Source of the DNA: Auricularia sp. M13 | Lineage: Eukaryota; Basidiomycota; Agaricomycetes; Auriculariales; Auriculariaceae | Assembly: GCA_037042915.1 (NCBI GenBank) | Contig: CM073194.1 | Location: forward strand, 4,898,001 to 4,962,000 | DNA length: 64,000 bases | Direction of reading: 5' to 3' | Shown here: positions 47,693-58,543 of the stretch, in pieces | Numbering within the stretch: position 1 is the first letter of the stretch | Layout of the letters: each line of letters starts with the position of its first letter | Translations under genes and position numbers: made by a program | The notes under the pieces: model-generated | The model's input: the letters and a program-made list of their open reading frames with translations, nothing else | Databases searched by the model: none | Told to the model about the DNA's origin: nothing

Positions 47693-48872
47693 TGTAGGCG
47701 AGGACGATAGGTAGTCACTGCGGGACGGAGAGACACGTTGACAACGCTCATCCAGTGGTCAGACGCCTTAAAAGGAGTGCGCGCATCGCGCAGCCGGCAG
47801 CGGACCCGGCGTGACATTTCGTATTTTGACTTGCAGGATTGTTTGGGCGGCACTGGATGCCACGGGCGCTGATACACCTCATAGGTGCTCCGGGAGCTGT
47901 ATACACGCCAAGCAGGGTCACGCCAAGTATCAAGCAGGAGGCCGCATGCAGAAATTCAAGCTCGAGGTATTAGTCGTCCAGGTGCAAGACTGTGACAGAG
48001 CTCGAAACAGTGGACAAAGACATCCAGACAAAAAAAAATGACGACAGTAACGAGCGCTCGGAAGTCGTGAAGGGCAGCCGGGTCCGTCGGTGCATCGCTC
48101 AAGCGCACCGTAGCGAGCGCAGTAATGTGTGGCATCTGACCATGCAATTGACTGACGAAGAGAGGAAGAAAGTGGTACCATGTTTGAAACCCCGCTTCGC
48201 CGTTGCTCTTCTCCAGCCTCCAGCCCGACTACAAAGAATATGCGAGGCCGCTTTGTTAGCATACTCTACTCTGCTCAGCTTGACTTTGTTATGACGCACC
48301 GGCGCGGCCTGCACTATGCCATCAAAAGACTGCAAGGCTTCTGCATTTTCCTCTCGACTCTCGAGTCTCAGCCCGGTCCTGATGGTGCGGCGAGCTTGAA
48401 CGGAAAGTAATTGCGCTCGTTCAGTACAGGGAATTAGCGCACTGGCTGCGCTACCGTGTCGATCCTCCAGTGGAACTGCTGTCTTTGTCCTTGCGCGAAG
48501 GAAAACGTTCCAACATCATTTTCTCTGCAACACTCACAGGCGTATACATATATCTTTCGCCTTGGATTGGATCTTGATCGTGACTCCCTGACCAATTATA
48601 CGACCTTTCGGAGCTTCGTTTTCGCCCATTCCACCCGGCCGAGTCGGACTGGCTACTTACTCTACTTTCCCGGAGGTATAATGCTCTTGTGAATATGAAT
48701 ATGTCGTTCAGCCATGCTCGGCACCGCCTGGTACGCTCTGGATCCCCGTCCCGTAACCTCCAAAGCGCGTCGTGATCGCGCAAGGTACGCCCGGTGCTGC
48801 CACCGTCAATCAAAACAAATCATAGTAGCGAGCCGCTCCGTATACCAACATTACGCCTCGCCCTCTCTCCTC
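47693..48872. other. intergenic; right part is a duplicated flank
   Basis: No gene seen. From about 48640 the sequence (CCATGCTCGG.ACCGCCTGGTACGCTCTGGATCCCCGTC and on) is an inverted copy of 59665-59890, i.e. the 5' flank shared by cysteine-rich copies B and C. Confidence 0.6.
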
Positions 48873-49221
48873 ATGCTAGCACCCAGCCTACATCTCGCGC
48901 TTTTTTTGCTTCACGTCTTCGTTGCCGGCAAGCACTTCGCGCGCAACCTAACTCGCACTGCATCGGCCAGAGCGATCCAGGCGTGCCAGCGCATCGTCGA
49001 GCGCGCCGAGAAACGCGTCTGCGTGCAGCTGTTTGGACGCGTGGATTGCGCGTGCGTCATCCGATCCATGACCCTCCGCAAACTGCGCGACTCATACTGC
49101 CGCTGGCGCGATCCTATCTATTTAGCGTCCCGGATCCCAGTACTCTAACCTATCCTTACTTCGAGTGAGTAGTGAGTACAGCAGTCTCCCCCTGTTTGCG
49201 CGAAATATCGACTATTCAGAA

Positions 49222-49615
49222 TAGGGGGTATCACAGTGCTCGCAACGACTCGCAACGCAAGGTCGCAACGAAATCCGCAACAAAAGTCGCAACGGGTCGC
49301 AACACGCCGTTGCGACCCGTTGCGGCGTTGCGAGTCCGGGAGTCGCAATACCTCGCAACGCCCACTCGCAACGAAACTCGCAACGCACTCTCGGCACAGG
49401 ATGACATTTTCATCACTCTCTCCATCATCCGTCCACATAACATGCACTCTTGCATGTTTCTCGGTACTTTATAACGACGGAGTGCACGCTGTTGCGAGAA
49501 ATGTTGCGAGGGCTATCACAGCACTTGCTCGCAACAGCGCTCGCAACGTTGTTGTCGCAACACTTCGTTGCGAGCATCGTTGCGAGCTGTTGCGAGCTCG
49601 CTGTGATACCCCCTA
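49222..49615. mobile_element. 394-bp TIR element with CGCAAC/GTTGCG arrays
   Basis: Ends TAGGGGGTATCACAG..CTGTGATACCCCCTA. The left half holds many direct CGCAAC(G) hexamers, and the right half the complementary GTTGCGAG, so the element can fold back. Flanks fit a TA duplication (or AAT), not an 8-bp one, which points to a Tc1/mariner-like or Harbinger-like origin rather than hAT. It sits in the first intron of copy B; copy C lacks it, which defines the empty site. Confidence 0.8.
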
Positions 49616-50039
49616 ATATACGGGCTCTGCAGTTGGTGCGCCCGTTCCAGCTCATCTTGGATGTGGACGACGACGACTCGTTCTGAGCTTACAAATTCAG
49701 CCTCAGGCTGAGGTGGGAACACCTGCTCAGGCTTCGATCTGAAGAACGACGACGCGTACTGCGTGCTGTGGTATGTACGCGCCCCTCTGTCTTACACATA
49801 GCATTCTTTCTACAGCTACAGCTACAGTAATGCGTAACGGTTCGGTTTTGGCTTGCGCAACTCGCGCGAGCACTGCGGCACGGGTTCATGTTGCGGTGCG
49901 TTCTCCCTCGCTTCCTTCCTTCCGCCTCTCCCTCTCCCTCTCCCCCCTCACCATACTTCCTCTTTCCTCCTTCCTCATCGCTACCGCTCACTGACGGCGC
50001 GACTTTACCCTCCGACGATGACTTCATCGACACTCAGAA

Positions 50040-50707
50040 TAGGGTTCTGTGTACAATGCCACGTTTTAAACACGGGTTAAAAAACAGTGTTTAAAACATT
50101 GTTTTAAAACAGACGTCCGAAAATTGGCTGTTTAAAAACAAAATACAGTTCAGTTGCAGGACCTCTGAGACATGTGTTGGAGCCATGGATTTTGTCTTTG
50201 TGCCATTTCCCGCTATATCCTAGCAGCCTCCATTGCTGGTAGCATATGAGTTAGCTGCATCTCGCATCTCACACAGGGTGATCAGTGAAAGATTCATTCA
50301 ACTGCAGGAGCTGTCTCAGTGCTGTAAGTAACTAATTAGCAAGATCTCGCAAGAGAACAGCATTCTTCCAGTGCCCAGACCTGAGAGTGTTGTTAAACAT
50401 CTAGTATAGAAAGTGGCTCATTCTGACCTATATTCTCACAGGTAGAAGTTTACAATATTACATCAAGCATTAAAGTTTCAAGTACCATGCATTGCCAATC
50501 ATACCTGGCAGGTATCTGTGATATCCTAGGGTATGAGGAGGTATACCTGGGCAAATTTGACTGGAAGGTTGCTTTTTCTAAGCTTGTCTCGATGTTTCTA
50601 ATGCATTACATAAGCTGTGTTTTAAACACTGTTTTAAACACCTGTTAAATAACGGGTTGGTTAAAAAACATGTTGAGAATAGCTCGGGCATTTTACACAG
50701 AACCCTA
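50040..50707. mobile_element. hAT-like element, 668 bp, 8-bp TSD
   Basis: Ends TAGGGTTCTGTGTA..TACACAGAACCCTA with ACTCAGAA on both sides (50032-50039, 50708-50715). Both subterminal regions are rich in GTTTAAAACA-type repeats, recalling the 1.6-kb element at 24843-26453 (TAGGG ends, GTTAAAAACA repeats), so the two are probably relatives. The target is the exon of Cys module 3 in copy B: the homologous place in copy C reads GACACCCAGAACGAC. No coding capacity. Confidence 0.88.
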
Positions 50708-51014
50708 ACTCAGAAGTTAGAACGACCCTGCGCACTGCGACTCGTGCGAGAACGGCTGGGATGCTGCGGTCCCCATCCCGGCTCCCTCCCTCCACGACTT
50801 ACGCTTGTAGATGGCGAGTGCACGGACGGACACCATGTGGAACGACCCCCACTGCGACTCTGCGAGTGTGGCGCTGGGATGTTTTGCAACTGATCGGCAG
50901 TCTGGGTCCGACTCGTCGAATACCCCGGCCCATGCATGGCAAGGCTCTGGCTTACTTTCCGTTCTCTCTTTTTCGCAGGTAATCGGTGCTGGCCAAGTTT
51001 AGCAAACGGTGATA

Positions 51015-51939
51015 GATTCGACTCCAGCGCAAGGTTTCGTAGCTGTACAAGTTTTGGTAAGTAACTAAAGTGCTCATTACCTATGTCGCCCTCGAACTAC
51101 TTGCGCTGTAACTTGATTGGCGTTACACTGAGCCGGAGCAAGCCCAGATGTCGAGTCTACATAACAGAGCAGCGATGTTCGAATGCAGAGCGAACGGAAC
51201 GCAAACAGTGACCTGCCATTCGTGAGAAATGCAAGCATCCAATCCAGACCGCGCGAGCTGTCCCAGACAAGATCAGATTGCAGGCCTGCTGAGGGAGGAG
51301 CAGCAAGCGGGCCGGATGACCGATAACAGCGCGCGCCGAAACCGCTGACATAAGCGCGGAAGATCTGTTCTGGGTACCCGGGCAGTTGTGAACGAGTACC
51401 CGGGCAGTCGTGAGGGGGGACCCGGGCAGTCGCGTCAGCGGGATCGATAGCGTTACGAGCATTAGTGAAGATGGAGCTGCTGCTCCTTGCCCTCCTCCTG
51501 CCAGCGATAAAAAGGCGACCCGCGAGTCTGTGATCCTGCTTTCGGCTCTTTCCTCCCCCCGCTGGCGACCACCTCTGAAATGCTGCACGACTGCGTTCAG
51601 AAAGGGCGCAAGAGCGCCTCTGGGGTCTCTGTATCGCTGCCGATCGGCTGAGCGACGCCTGTGACTTTGGAGCGATGCCACGTACGCTGCTGGACTGTTC
51701 GCTGCGATCGGCGACGGCGCTGACGGGCTGTATGCACAGGATGGCAGGCGCTGACGGGCTATATGCGCAGGACGGCGAGGGCGATGGACTGGACACTCGA
51801 TGGCGTAAGGAAGACCTCCTGGAATATTCTCCTGCATTATCCGCCTTCGATCGTCGTCGATATCGGAGCCAGCGCACGACGCGGACAACCACCTTCACCG
51901 GGCCAGCGCAGCCCTCGGCGCGTCTGAGAGACACCGCCG
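51015..51939. other. intergenic, no gene seen
   Basis: GC-rich with short unrelated frames. Near 51370-51430 ACCCGGGCAGT(T/C)GTGA is repeated three times. Confidence 0.4.
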
Positions 51940-52760
51940 ACCTCATTCCGCCGTCGAGACGTCGCCGCCGTCCCCGAACGCCGGCGCTACTTACTGTCCG
52001 GCGCTCCGTCTGTCCGTCGTCAAGGTCGTTCCGCTTGGACAGCCGGGTGCTATCGTAGGCTGGTGAGTCCTCAACGCTCTCAGATGGCTCCGGCTCACAT
52101 TTGCAGGACGTGTCCTTCGCTGAACGGGCCGGCGAGGTAGACGATGCTCGCGGCATCAGTCCACAGCGTAGGTGAGCTCGAATCGTTACCCTCTGGGCGC
52201 GGCAGCTCGCTCACTATGCAGCTGTAGGCTACGCCCTGGTGAAACTGTCGAGACGTCGCCGGCGTCGTCGATCGGCGACTAAACGCCGGCGCTCCTGCCC
52301 GGCACTCCGTCCGGCCGTCGTCAACGCCGTTCAGCTCGGGCAACTAGGTACAATCGCTCGTCTGGTGAGTCCTCGACGCTCCCAGATGGCTCCGGCTCAC
52401 AATTACAGGACGTGTCCTTCGCTGAACGGACGATGTAGACGATGGTCGCGGCATCAGTCCACGGCGAACGCAGGTCGTCTGTGAGCTCGAATCGTCTCCC
52501 TCTGGACGCGGCAGCTCGCTCACTATGCATCTATAGGCTACGCCCTGGTGAAACCGCCGGCGTCGTCGATCGTCGACTACACACCGGCGCTCCTGCCCAA
52601 CCGTCGTCACGACCGTTGCGCTCGGACAACTGGGTGCCATCGCTCGCCTGGTGAGTCCTCGACGCTTGCCGGTGGCGCCGACTCACTGCCTTAGACCGTG
52701 TTCCGTGCTGGAAGGCGGGCGAAGCGCACGTCGTCTGTGAGCTCGCATCGTCTCTCTCTC
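51940..52760. repeat. tandem repeats, ~290-300 bp unit
   Basis: The block CTGGTGAGTCCTC.ACGCT starts near 52060, 52362 and 52648. Between copies, GGCGCTCCTGCCC..CCGTCGTC, GACGTGTCCTTCGCTGAACG, GGCAGCTCGCTCACTATGCA and TAGGCTACGCCCTGGTGAAA recur in the same order. The units look like decayed copies of a gene segment (minus-strand peptides around SVEDSP and ELPRPEGxDSS), but no open unit is left. Confidence 0.7.
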
Positions 52761-52929
52761 GCGGCGGCGGGCGGCTGACCATACAGCTCAAGGTCGTGTC
52801 ATACTGTCGGCCTTGTGGTATCTCGTTCGCCGTCCTTGCGGCGTCGGCCGGGGCGTCTCGCATGCCACAATTTCTCGTCAACGCCGGGTACGTCGTGCCC
52901 TCTCCTGCCCGCGCGTCACCGGCTTACTA

Positions 52930-53720
52930 AGAGAGTAGGGAAGCCTTTGCTTGGTGTCCATGTGCTTGTGGCCCGGAGGACTGGCCCCTCAGGTAAGTAT
53001 GGCCGCGCCCGCGTATGACAGGCTGAGATGATTAGCCGGAGCACAGTCCTTCGAGGTACGCAGCCCTCGATGTGGCCCTCAGTCTCCGAGCTGCTCGGCA
53101 CCGTCGTGGAATGTTACCTGCCTTGCCCCTTGAGGTACGCCCCGTCTCACGCGATGCCGTCTTTATCACCCGATTGACAGAATGCTCGTTCGCAGATAGA
53201 CCGTGTCATGTGTCGTCTAACAGCACCGCGGCCGGACGTCTCACTGCCTTCGCCAGGGCCTCACACGTCCCACTGCCTTCTGCTATACCATCCGCGTTCC
53301 CCTCACGGCGCCGCCGTCTGGATCTTCGTAGTCCGGCTCGAGTCTCACGGCCCATCTTCTGAACTGAGTACGTAGCGAACGCTCTTGGCTGCCCGCCTCT
53401 GACCGGGAGTTTACTATAGGGAATCCTCTGCGTGGTGTGTATCTGTTCCTGAGTAACACACGGAGTACTGGACCCTCCGCGTACGTCAGGCTGATATCAT
53501 TAGCCGTACTACAGCATACAGCTCGTGCTGCGCAATTAACCACCGACAATGACAATGGGCGGGCTGCTCGATATGGCTGGTCCTCGCGATCTGCCCTTGC
53601 AGACGGAGCGCCCTCAGACGGCGGCAGGCCTCTCCTTGTGTACTCGTACGCACCGTCTCATGCCGGCTTTGTTACCCGACTGACAGTACGTTTGCAGCTA
53701 GACCGCAGTGTCACTGTGTC
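52930..53720. repeat. two degenerate ~480-bp tandem units
   Basis: GGGAAgCCTtTGC.TGGTGT..CTGGcCCcTC..TATGACAGGCTGAGATGATTAGCC near 52940-53040 recurs near 53418-53505, and CCGATTGACAG..CGCAGaTAGACCG near 53170 recurs near 53677. On the minus strand both give related peptides (YLPEGPVLR..TPSKGFP and YAEGPVLR..TPRRGFP). The frames are otherwise broken. Confidence 0.5.
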
Positions 53721-54572
53721 CGATGTCGTCAAGCAGCGACGCGCCACCGCTTCCTCCCCCTCACGTATCTCACGGCCGCTGCTCTGCTCCTTCACGGCGC
53801 CGACGATGCGCGGATGCTCGTCCGCGCAGATCCTCGCAGTCGTCGCTCTTCCTTTACGTATTACAGCCTACCCTCCCCCTCACCTCACCTCACCTCCCTC
53901 TCCATTCTCATCTCACCCGTCTGCGTGCATCCCGAGCAGAGTGTATGCAGCATTGATTGGCAACAGCTGTCAGCCCCTCTGCGGCCCTCGTGCACATGTG
54001 CCGCTGTTGGTTGTTGGTGTGGGAGCGGCCGTATCACATTACATTGCGTCCCAGTGTCTCGGCGTGGCGATGCTGTGTCGTCTTATCGATTAGATGCGGG
54101 TGAAGAGCCTGAGGGATTGCTCTTGCTCTGCTCTGTGCGAGAGGGAATCTATCTGAGGCCTCTAACTCTGACTCTGACCCGATCTTCTGGGCGCGGGCCA
54201 CGATGCTTCTGGTCGTTAGGTTTACATACATACGTCCCGCACTGTGCACTGGAGGAGTGTGCGCCCGGATTCGTCAGACTCACGGGCGAGGGCTGGAGCG
54301 GTGATGACGATGTGGATTGTTAGCGGTACGGCCTCCGAGCTGGAACCATACAATACACTGCACTGTGGCACATGAAGGAAGGAAGGAAGGGTGCATACAG
54401 TAAACAGAAACAGAACCGGCGCCCTGATTCAGACTCGGAGCCACCGGAATGCGCAGCTTCTCCTTCCTTCTCCTCCTTGCCTCCGTCGCCGAGCCCGAAT
54501 CCCAACAATCAGGCCATCCGTCCTTCCTTGGCCTGTGTTGATTCTCGGCCCGGATCTCCTGCCTCCCCTGCC
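53721..54572. other. no gene seen; promoter side of the metallothionein gene
   Basis: Pyrimidine-rich stretches and short frames only, until the TATA box at 54573. Confidence 0.4.
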
Positions 54573-54580
54573 TATATAAA
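54573..54580 (+). promoter_or_regulatory. TATA box of first metallothionein gene
   Basis: TATATAAA lies ~79 bases before the ATG at 54659, followed by a CT repeat, a usual start region in basidiomycetes. Confidence 0.6.
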
Positions 54581-54658
54581 CCCGCGCTGGGTGGTGCTGC
54601 AGAGATCCATCCGCCCCGAGAACTCTCTCTCTCTCTTGTGCAGCCTCACTCAAACAGT

Positions 54659-55028
54659 ATGGTGCGCTCTCCCTCTCGCTCGCCGTTGTTTGCTGGGTGC
54701 TGACGTTTGCTCGTCGTTGCTTACTCCGCGCTCGCCGTCGTCGTTGCTCACCTCGCGCTCGTCGTCGCTCATCACCCGCTCGCTGCCGCTCGCGCTACAG
54801 AACCCCGTCAACTTCGCCAACGGCTCCGGCTGCACCAACTCCACCTGCTCGTGCACCACGTACGTCCTCCTCATCCCCTCTCCCCTCATCCTTATCGCAT
54901 TCTTACTCACGCCTTCTTCGTCGACAGCTGCAACGGCCAGGCTAGCACGTACGTTTCTTCTGTTTCCTCCTCTTCCCTTCTTCCGCTGCTGACACCCCGC
55001 CAGCTGCCAGTGCGGCGGCCACAAATAG
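54659..55028 (+). CDS. metallothionein-like peptide, 35 aa
   Basis: Four tiny exons: 54659-54661 (the ATG alone), 54801-54859, 54928-54948, 55004-55028 (108 nt). After NPVNFANGSG the peptide has six Cys in CTNSTCSCTTC and CQC arrays and ends GGHK. Cys-x-Cys arrays in so short a peptide indicate a cytosolic metal-binding metallothionein, of the kind that binds Cu(I), Zn or Cd. Its two middle exons have the same lengths (59 and 21 nt) as those of 57710-57995, and both peptides share a Pro-Val-Asn start, which strongly supports both models. The intron after the ATG is 139 nt. Metal specificity cannot be read. Confidence 0.75.
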
Positions 55029-57709
55029 ACTCTCCCCCCTCTCAACCCGTCTCGCTCTGCAATGTACTCGCGTGGTGTATGATGTTGACGATGCCCGAGT
55101 TCGAAATGCCATTCCCCGCTGCTGTTTAACCCCGCTAGATCATTTCTCTCCTCCCTGCTGCGTTCAAGTTCTGCGCTCCATGAGCTGTGTGATCTCTGAG
55201 TCTGAGGGACTCGGGGATGTGCCCGCGTGAGGACCGAGATGTGCCCGCGTGAGCGAGTGAGTTGGTGAATGGGTGAATGTGGCAACTGGCGCCGAGCTGT
55301 CGGTCAGTCAGTGGAAGCGACGTTGCGCATGCCAGCCAGCAGCAGCGTTATGACTGAACCCTCCCTCCTCCCTCGATTCGTCGGAAGAAGGCGGTGGATC
55401 CAGGCCGTGCCTAACTACTGCAACTGGCATCCCGCTGGCCCGAAGCTTCCATGGCCACTCTCCGGTGACATTGGACGCCACTGCATTCGCATCTGCGCTG
55501 AGAGCCAGACTCGGAGCAGTGTCGGGTATCACCATCATATGCATGTGAAGATTGGATTCTTGACAATGCCATGAGGCATACGGTCTGCAGCTGAGATCTC
55601 AATCTCATCGTGCGTTGTAAATGTAATGTGACGGGCGCTGCACATGCGGCGGACCGGGTGGCCGGACTTGGCGCGCGCGGGACCTGTTGCCACCGGCGAC
55701 ACGTGCTTGGCCATAGTGGGCGACTCAGAAAATCAGGGCGACGCCACGCAATACTTATACTAATTGCTCTGCGGAAAGGGAGGAAGGGTATCTATTCGGC
55801 GCACGGCATCCCGGGCATCGTTTACCGCAAAAGGCTTTCGTAGTTAATGGAGCGTATTGAAATAAATCAGGGTGAGAATTTAAAATCTTCAGTACCGATC
55901 ATATACTTAGAGCATTTGTGCCCTCATACTTATAGTCATGGTTTCTACGTACCCGCGTGCGGTGGGCGATGCGGGGGAAGTCGATTTGGTTCGGCCATCG
56001 GTCGAACTTCGTCATTATCATTGACGGCGAATTTGCCGCAACGGCGAAAATCGCGCAATGCCGGGATCCAAATGCTCAGCTTTTTCCCGCTGCCAGACCT
56101 CCCAGGACGACCAAAGGCTTGACGACACCGCTTTGCCTAGCAGGCCCTCAACCGAACGATTTGGATTCCACCGCGCGCCGAGCGGAGGTGCCTTGTGCTG
56201 CCCCGCTTTCATCATACCCTTCACCCGCTGCTATATTGCAAACGCGCCTGGCCGCAGCCCGCGGATCCTTGGGGACGCCGTGAGCTACATCTTGAAATGT
56301 TCGTCGTTACAGTTATTCTTTACTCACCTGCTTACAAGCCCAGGTTTTGAAAACTGCTCAGCGACGAGCAGGAAAGTGCCTTTGGACTTGCCACGTCGAT
56401 TGCGTACTCTGCGTTCGGGCAGCCTTGCCTTGCCGCGTTTGTGTCTGGAACTGCGCCACTCGAGCTGGCGGAGGATGTCGCGACTTGCCTTCCACCAGCC
56501 CTCCAGAGTCCAAAGACTCGCGAATCCTCTGCACTCGACCTACTAGCTTTGCTAGCGCTCCTGGATCCCAAGTGCGCCCTTTCTCCTTCTGAACGCTTGA
56601 TGTGGCGGATTGGAGACGGTTTTCTGCTGCTGTTGCTGTGCGTCTCGTACTCGCGCGCTCGCTCCCTCTCTTTCTGTTCTTGCGGAGCGCAGTTGGTTCC
56701 GCGAATGTGTTACTAGGGACAACTTCTGGCAATGGACGTAGTTCAGCGGGAAAGCCCAGGCATGCCACGCATCTGCTCACCTCAACTTCGTGCGTTGCAC
56801 GACTCTGTTGCTTCGAGCCGCTAATCTTCGACATCTGGAATCTCCTTTTTGCTGTGCTGGCGGCGGGCATCTTTATCTTTCCACGGCCGAACCTCCTGCG
56901 CAAGACGTCCGACGCATCAGTGCGGTCACCTCGCCAGCCGGCGGCGCACCTCCAGTTGCCCGCTCTGAAGATTCGGTGTGAATTGCATCATGGATTCCGG
57001 ACGCTGGGCGTGCTACTGTAGCTGTCTTTGCGCTCCGGTCGGTCGCGCGGTGTGCTCGAGCACTGATGCGTTGTACACGTCCCGGTGAAAGAGTCCTGCC
57101 AGCTTGTCATGGTCCCGTAGAATGGCGGCAGGTCTTTTCTGTTCAGTCCGCTAGCTGTGACCCAAACGGTCGAGGACGAACACGTCCCCAAAATCTGGCG
57201 ACTGCTGATCGGTAGAAGATTCAACTGCTAGATTTCCACGGCTTACGATAGAATAACCCGGTCCACCCAGTTTGCGCGGTCTGGAACTGCGCCATTGCGG
57301 ATGAATGAAGGCCCAGAGACATGCGTGGACGTGGAACTTGCTCCTAGGGCGCCTTGTGGAACCAGAACAAAAGCATGCTGATCAGATGGCTCGACCCCGT
57401 CCCCTGGAGGAGGGGCATGCTCCTCTTGCGTGGGTACTATCAATGCATGGCCAGGCGATTGCTGGATCGGACGGGCAGTCGACATCAGGACGGCGTTGCT
57501 CTTGCATCGCCATGGGACGACAACTTCAGAACGCCTGGGCGGCGCGCGCTATTAGGTACACAGCCGTCCGAGAGGAGCATCCTGTCAGCAGTGGCGGGGA
57601 TCATCTGCCGCACGTCATCGCTGCGCAGGCCCGTATAATAGGAGTAGCTGGGGCAGTCGGATGACGGAACTCCGCCAACCCGTCTTGAACCCGAACCACT
57701 ACCACAACC
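55029..57709. other. intergenic; no supportable gene
   Basis: Between the two metallothionein genes. Frames at 56441-57021 include a hydrophobic stretch (LIFDIWNLLFAVLAAGIFIF) but have no clear exon structure. A GTATAATA motif near 57633 may be the TATA box of the second metallothionein gene. Confidence 0.35.
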
Positions 57710-57995
57710 ATGCAGAACGTGCGCTCGCGCCTCGCGCCCTGCGCCGCCCGCCATCGTACTTACTATCCGTGCACTCAGGTACCCGTCAACATGTCCGCGC
57801 AGGGCTGCGGCAACGCCTCGTGCTCGTGCGGCGCCAGGTGCGTTCGCGCCCTACCCTCCGAGTCGGCCTGCGCTGACCTGACTCTTGCGCAGCTGCGCCT
57901 GCAAGCCCGGCGAGTGCGTGATCCCGCGTCTTGCTCCGCCCGCGCGCTGTCGTCTGACCCGGATCTTGTGCAGATGCAAGTGCAACAGCAAGTAA
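57710..57995 (+). CDS. metallothionein, 36 aa
   Basis: Exons 57710-57718, 57779-57837, 57893-57913, 57974-57995 (111 nt). The peptide begins MQNVPVNMSAQ and carries seven Cys in the classic fungal pattern C-x4-C-x-C-x3-C-x-C-x5-C-x-C (GCGNASCSCGASCACKPGEC, then KC), close to the short copper metallothioneins of Agaricus and Neurospora. The donor GTGCGT at 57914 is the one that keeps all Cys in frame. It is expected to buffer Cu(I) in the cytosol and to be metal-induced, as is usual for the family, though no metal-response element was identified. Confidence 0.85.
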
Positions 57996-58543
57996 AGGGG
58001 GAGGGGTTGGTTGTTGCACATGGATCATGTTGTATTCTAGGCCGCGCGTGAAAGGCCCGCAATGTAAAGCGTCGTTTGCGACGTCCCGAAACCTTCTGCG
58101 CTCCGCGCTGGCTGGCGCATTGCGCTCGTGTCTGATAATCCTCCGTCGCCAATGGATGCGTATTGATATCGGATCGGCCGGCAGATGAGCTACCTAGAAC
58201 TAGGCGTATTCTGGCGCTTTTGCTCTGTTCGGCACACTTTGAGGGGTGGATTATGGTCTCGCCAACGATGTTCCTCTAACTTTCACAGCATACGAATTCT
58301 TCGAGATAACGAAACATGCTGGCGATGGGACGTGACAGTGTGAAGTTTGCCTCTTCAAGTTCATCTTGCCCCGCATCCTGACACAAGGGCTTCCGTGGGT
58401 TCGGGGAATCGTATCAATCAACATCTGGTCTGCCTGAATCGTCAATCAAGTCACAGTCATACTTATTGGGGGCGATACGGGACCACATCATGGTGCACAG
58501 TTGCCCATATATACACTTCAAGACCTCATGATCGAAACTCAGG
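57996..58543. other. intergenic, no gene seen
   Basis: Convergent region between the metallothionein gene and cysteine-rich copy C. Nothing recognised. Confidence 0.45.

Larger units (their letters stand above)
48873..51014 (+). pseudogene. cysteine-rich secreted protein, copy B (destroyed by transposons)
   Basis: Inverted paralogue of 58544-59659. Exon 1 (48873-49164) still reads MLAPSLHLALFLLHVFVAG..RVDCACVIRSMTLRKLRDSY but hits a stop (TAA at 49146-49148) before its splice site. The first intron carries a 394-bp element (49222-49615). Module 1 (near 49736-49770) has lost its middle. Module 2 (near 49855-49895) is shortened. The exon of module 3 is split by a hAT-like element (50040-50707). 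Module 4 reads GECTDTMWNDPHCDS but then shifts frame by a small deletion, and the following donor reads GA instead of GT. The gene is certainly dead, yet its whole exon plan can still be read. Confidence 0.88.

Noticed and set aside
50040-50707. Second transposon forming an intron, as at 24843
   Set aside because: No GT or AG pair arises at the junctions on the coding strand, and the host gene is dead from other lesions.
56602-57021. 139-aa membrane protein
   Set aside because: One hydrophobic helix in an otherwise random-looking frame; neighbouring frames are equally open.
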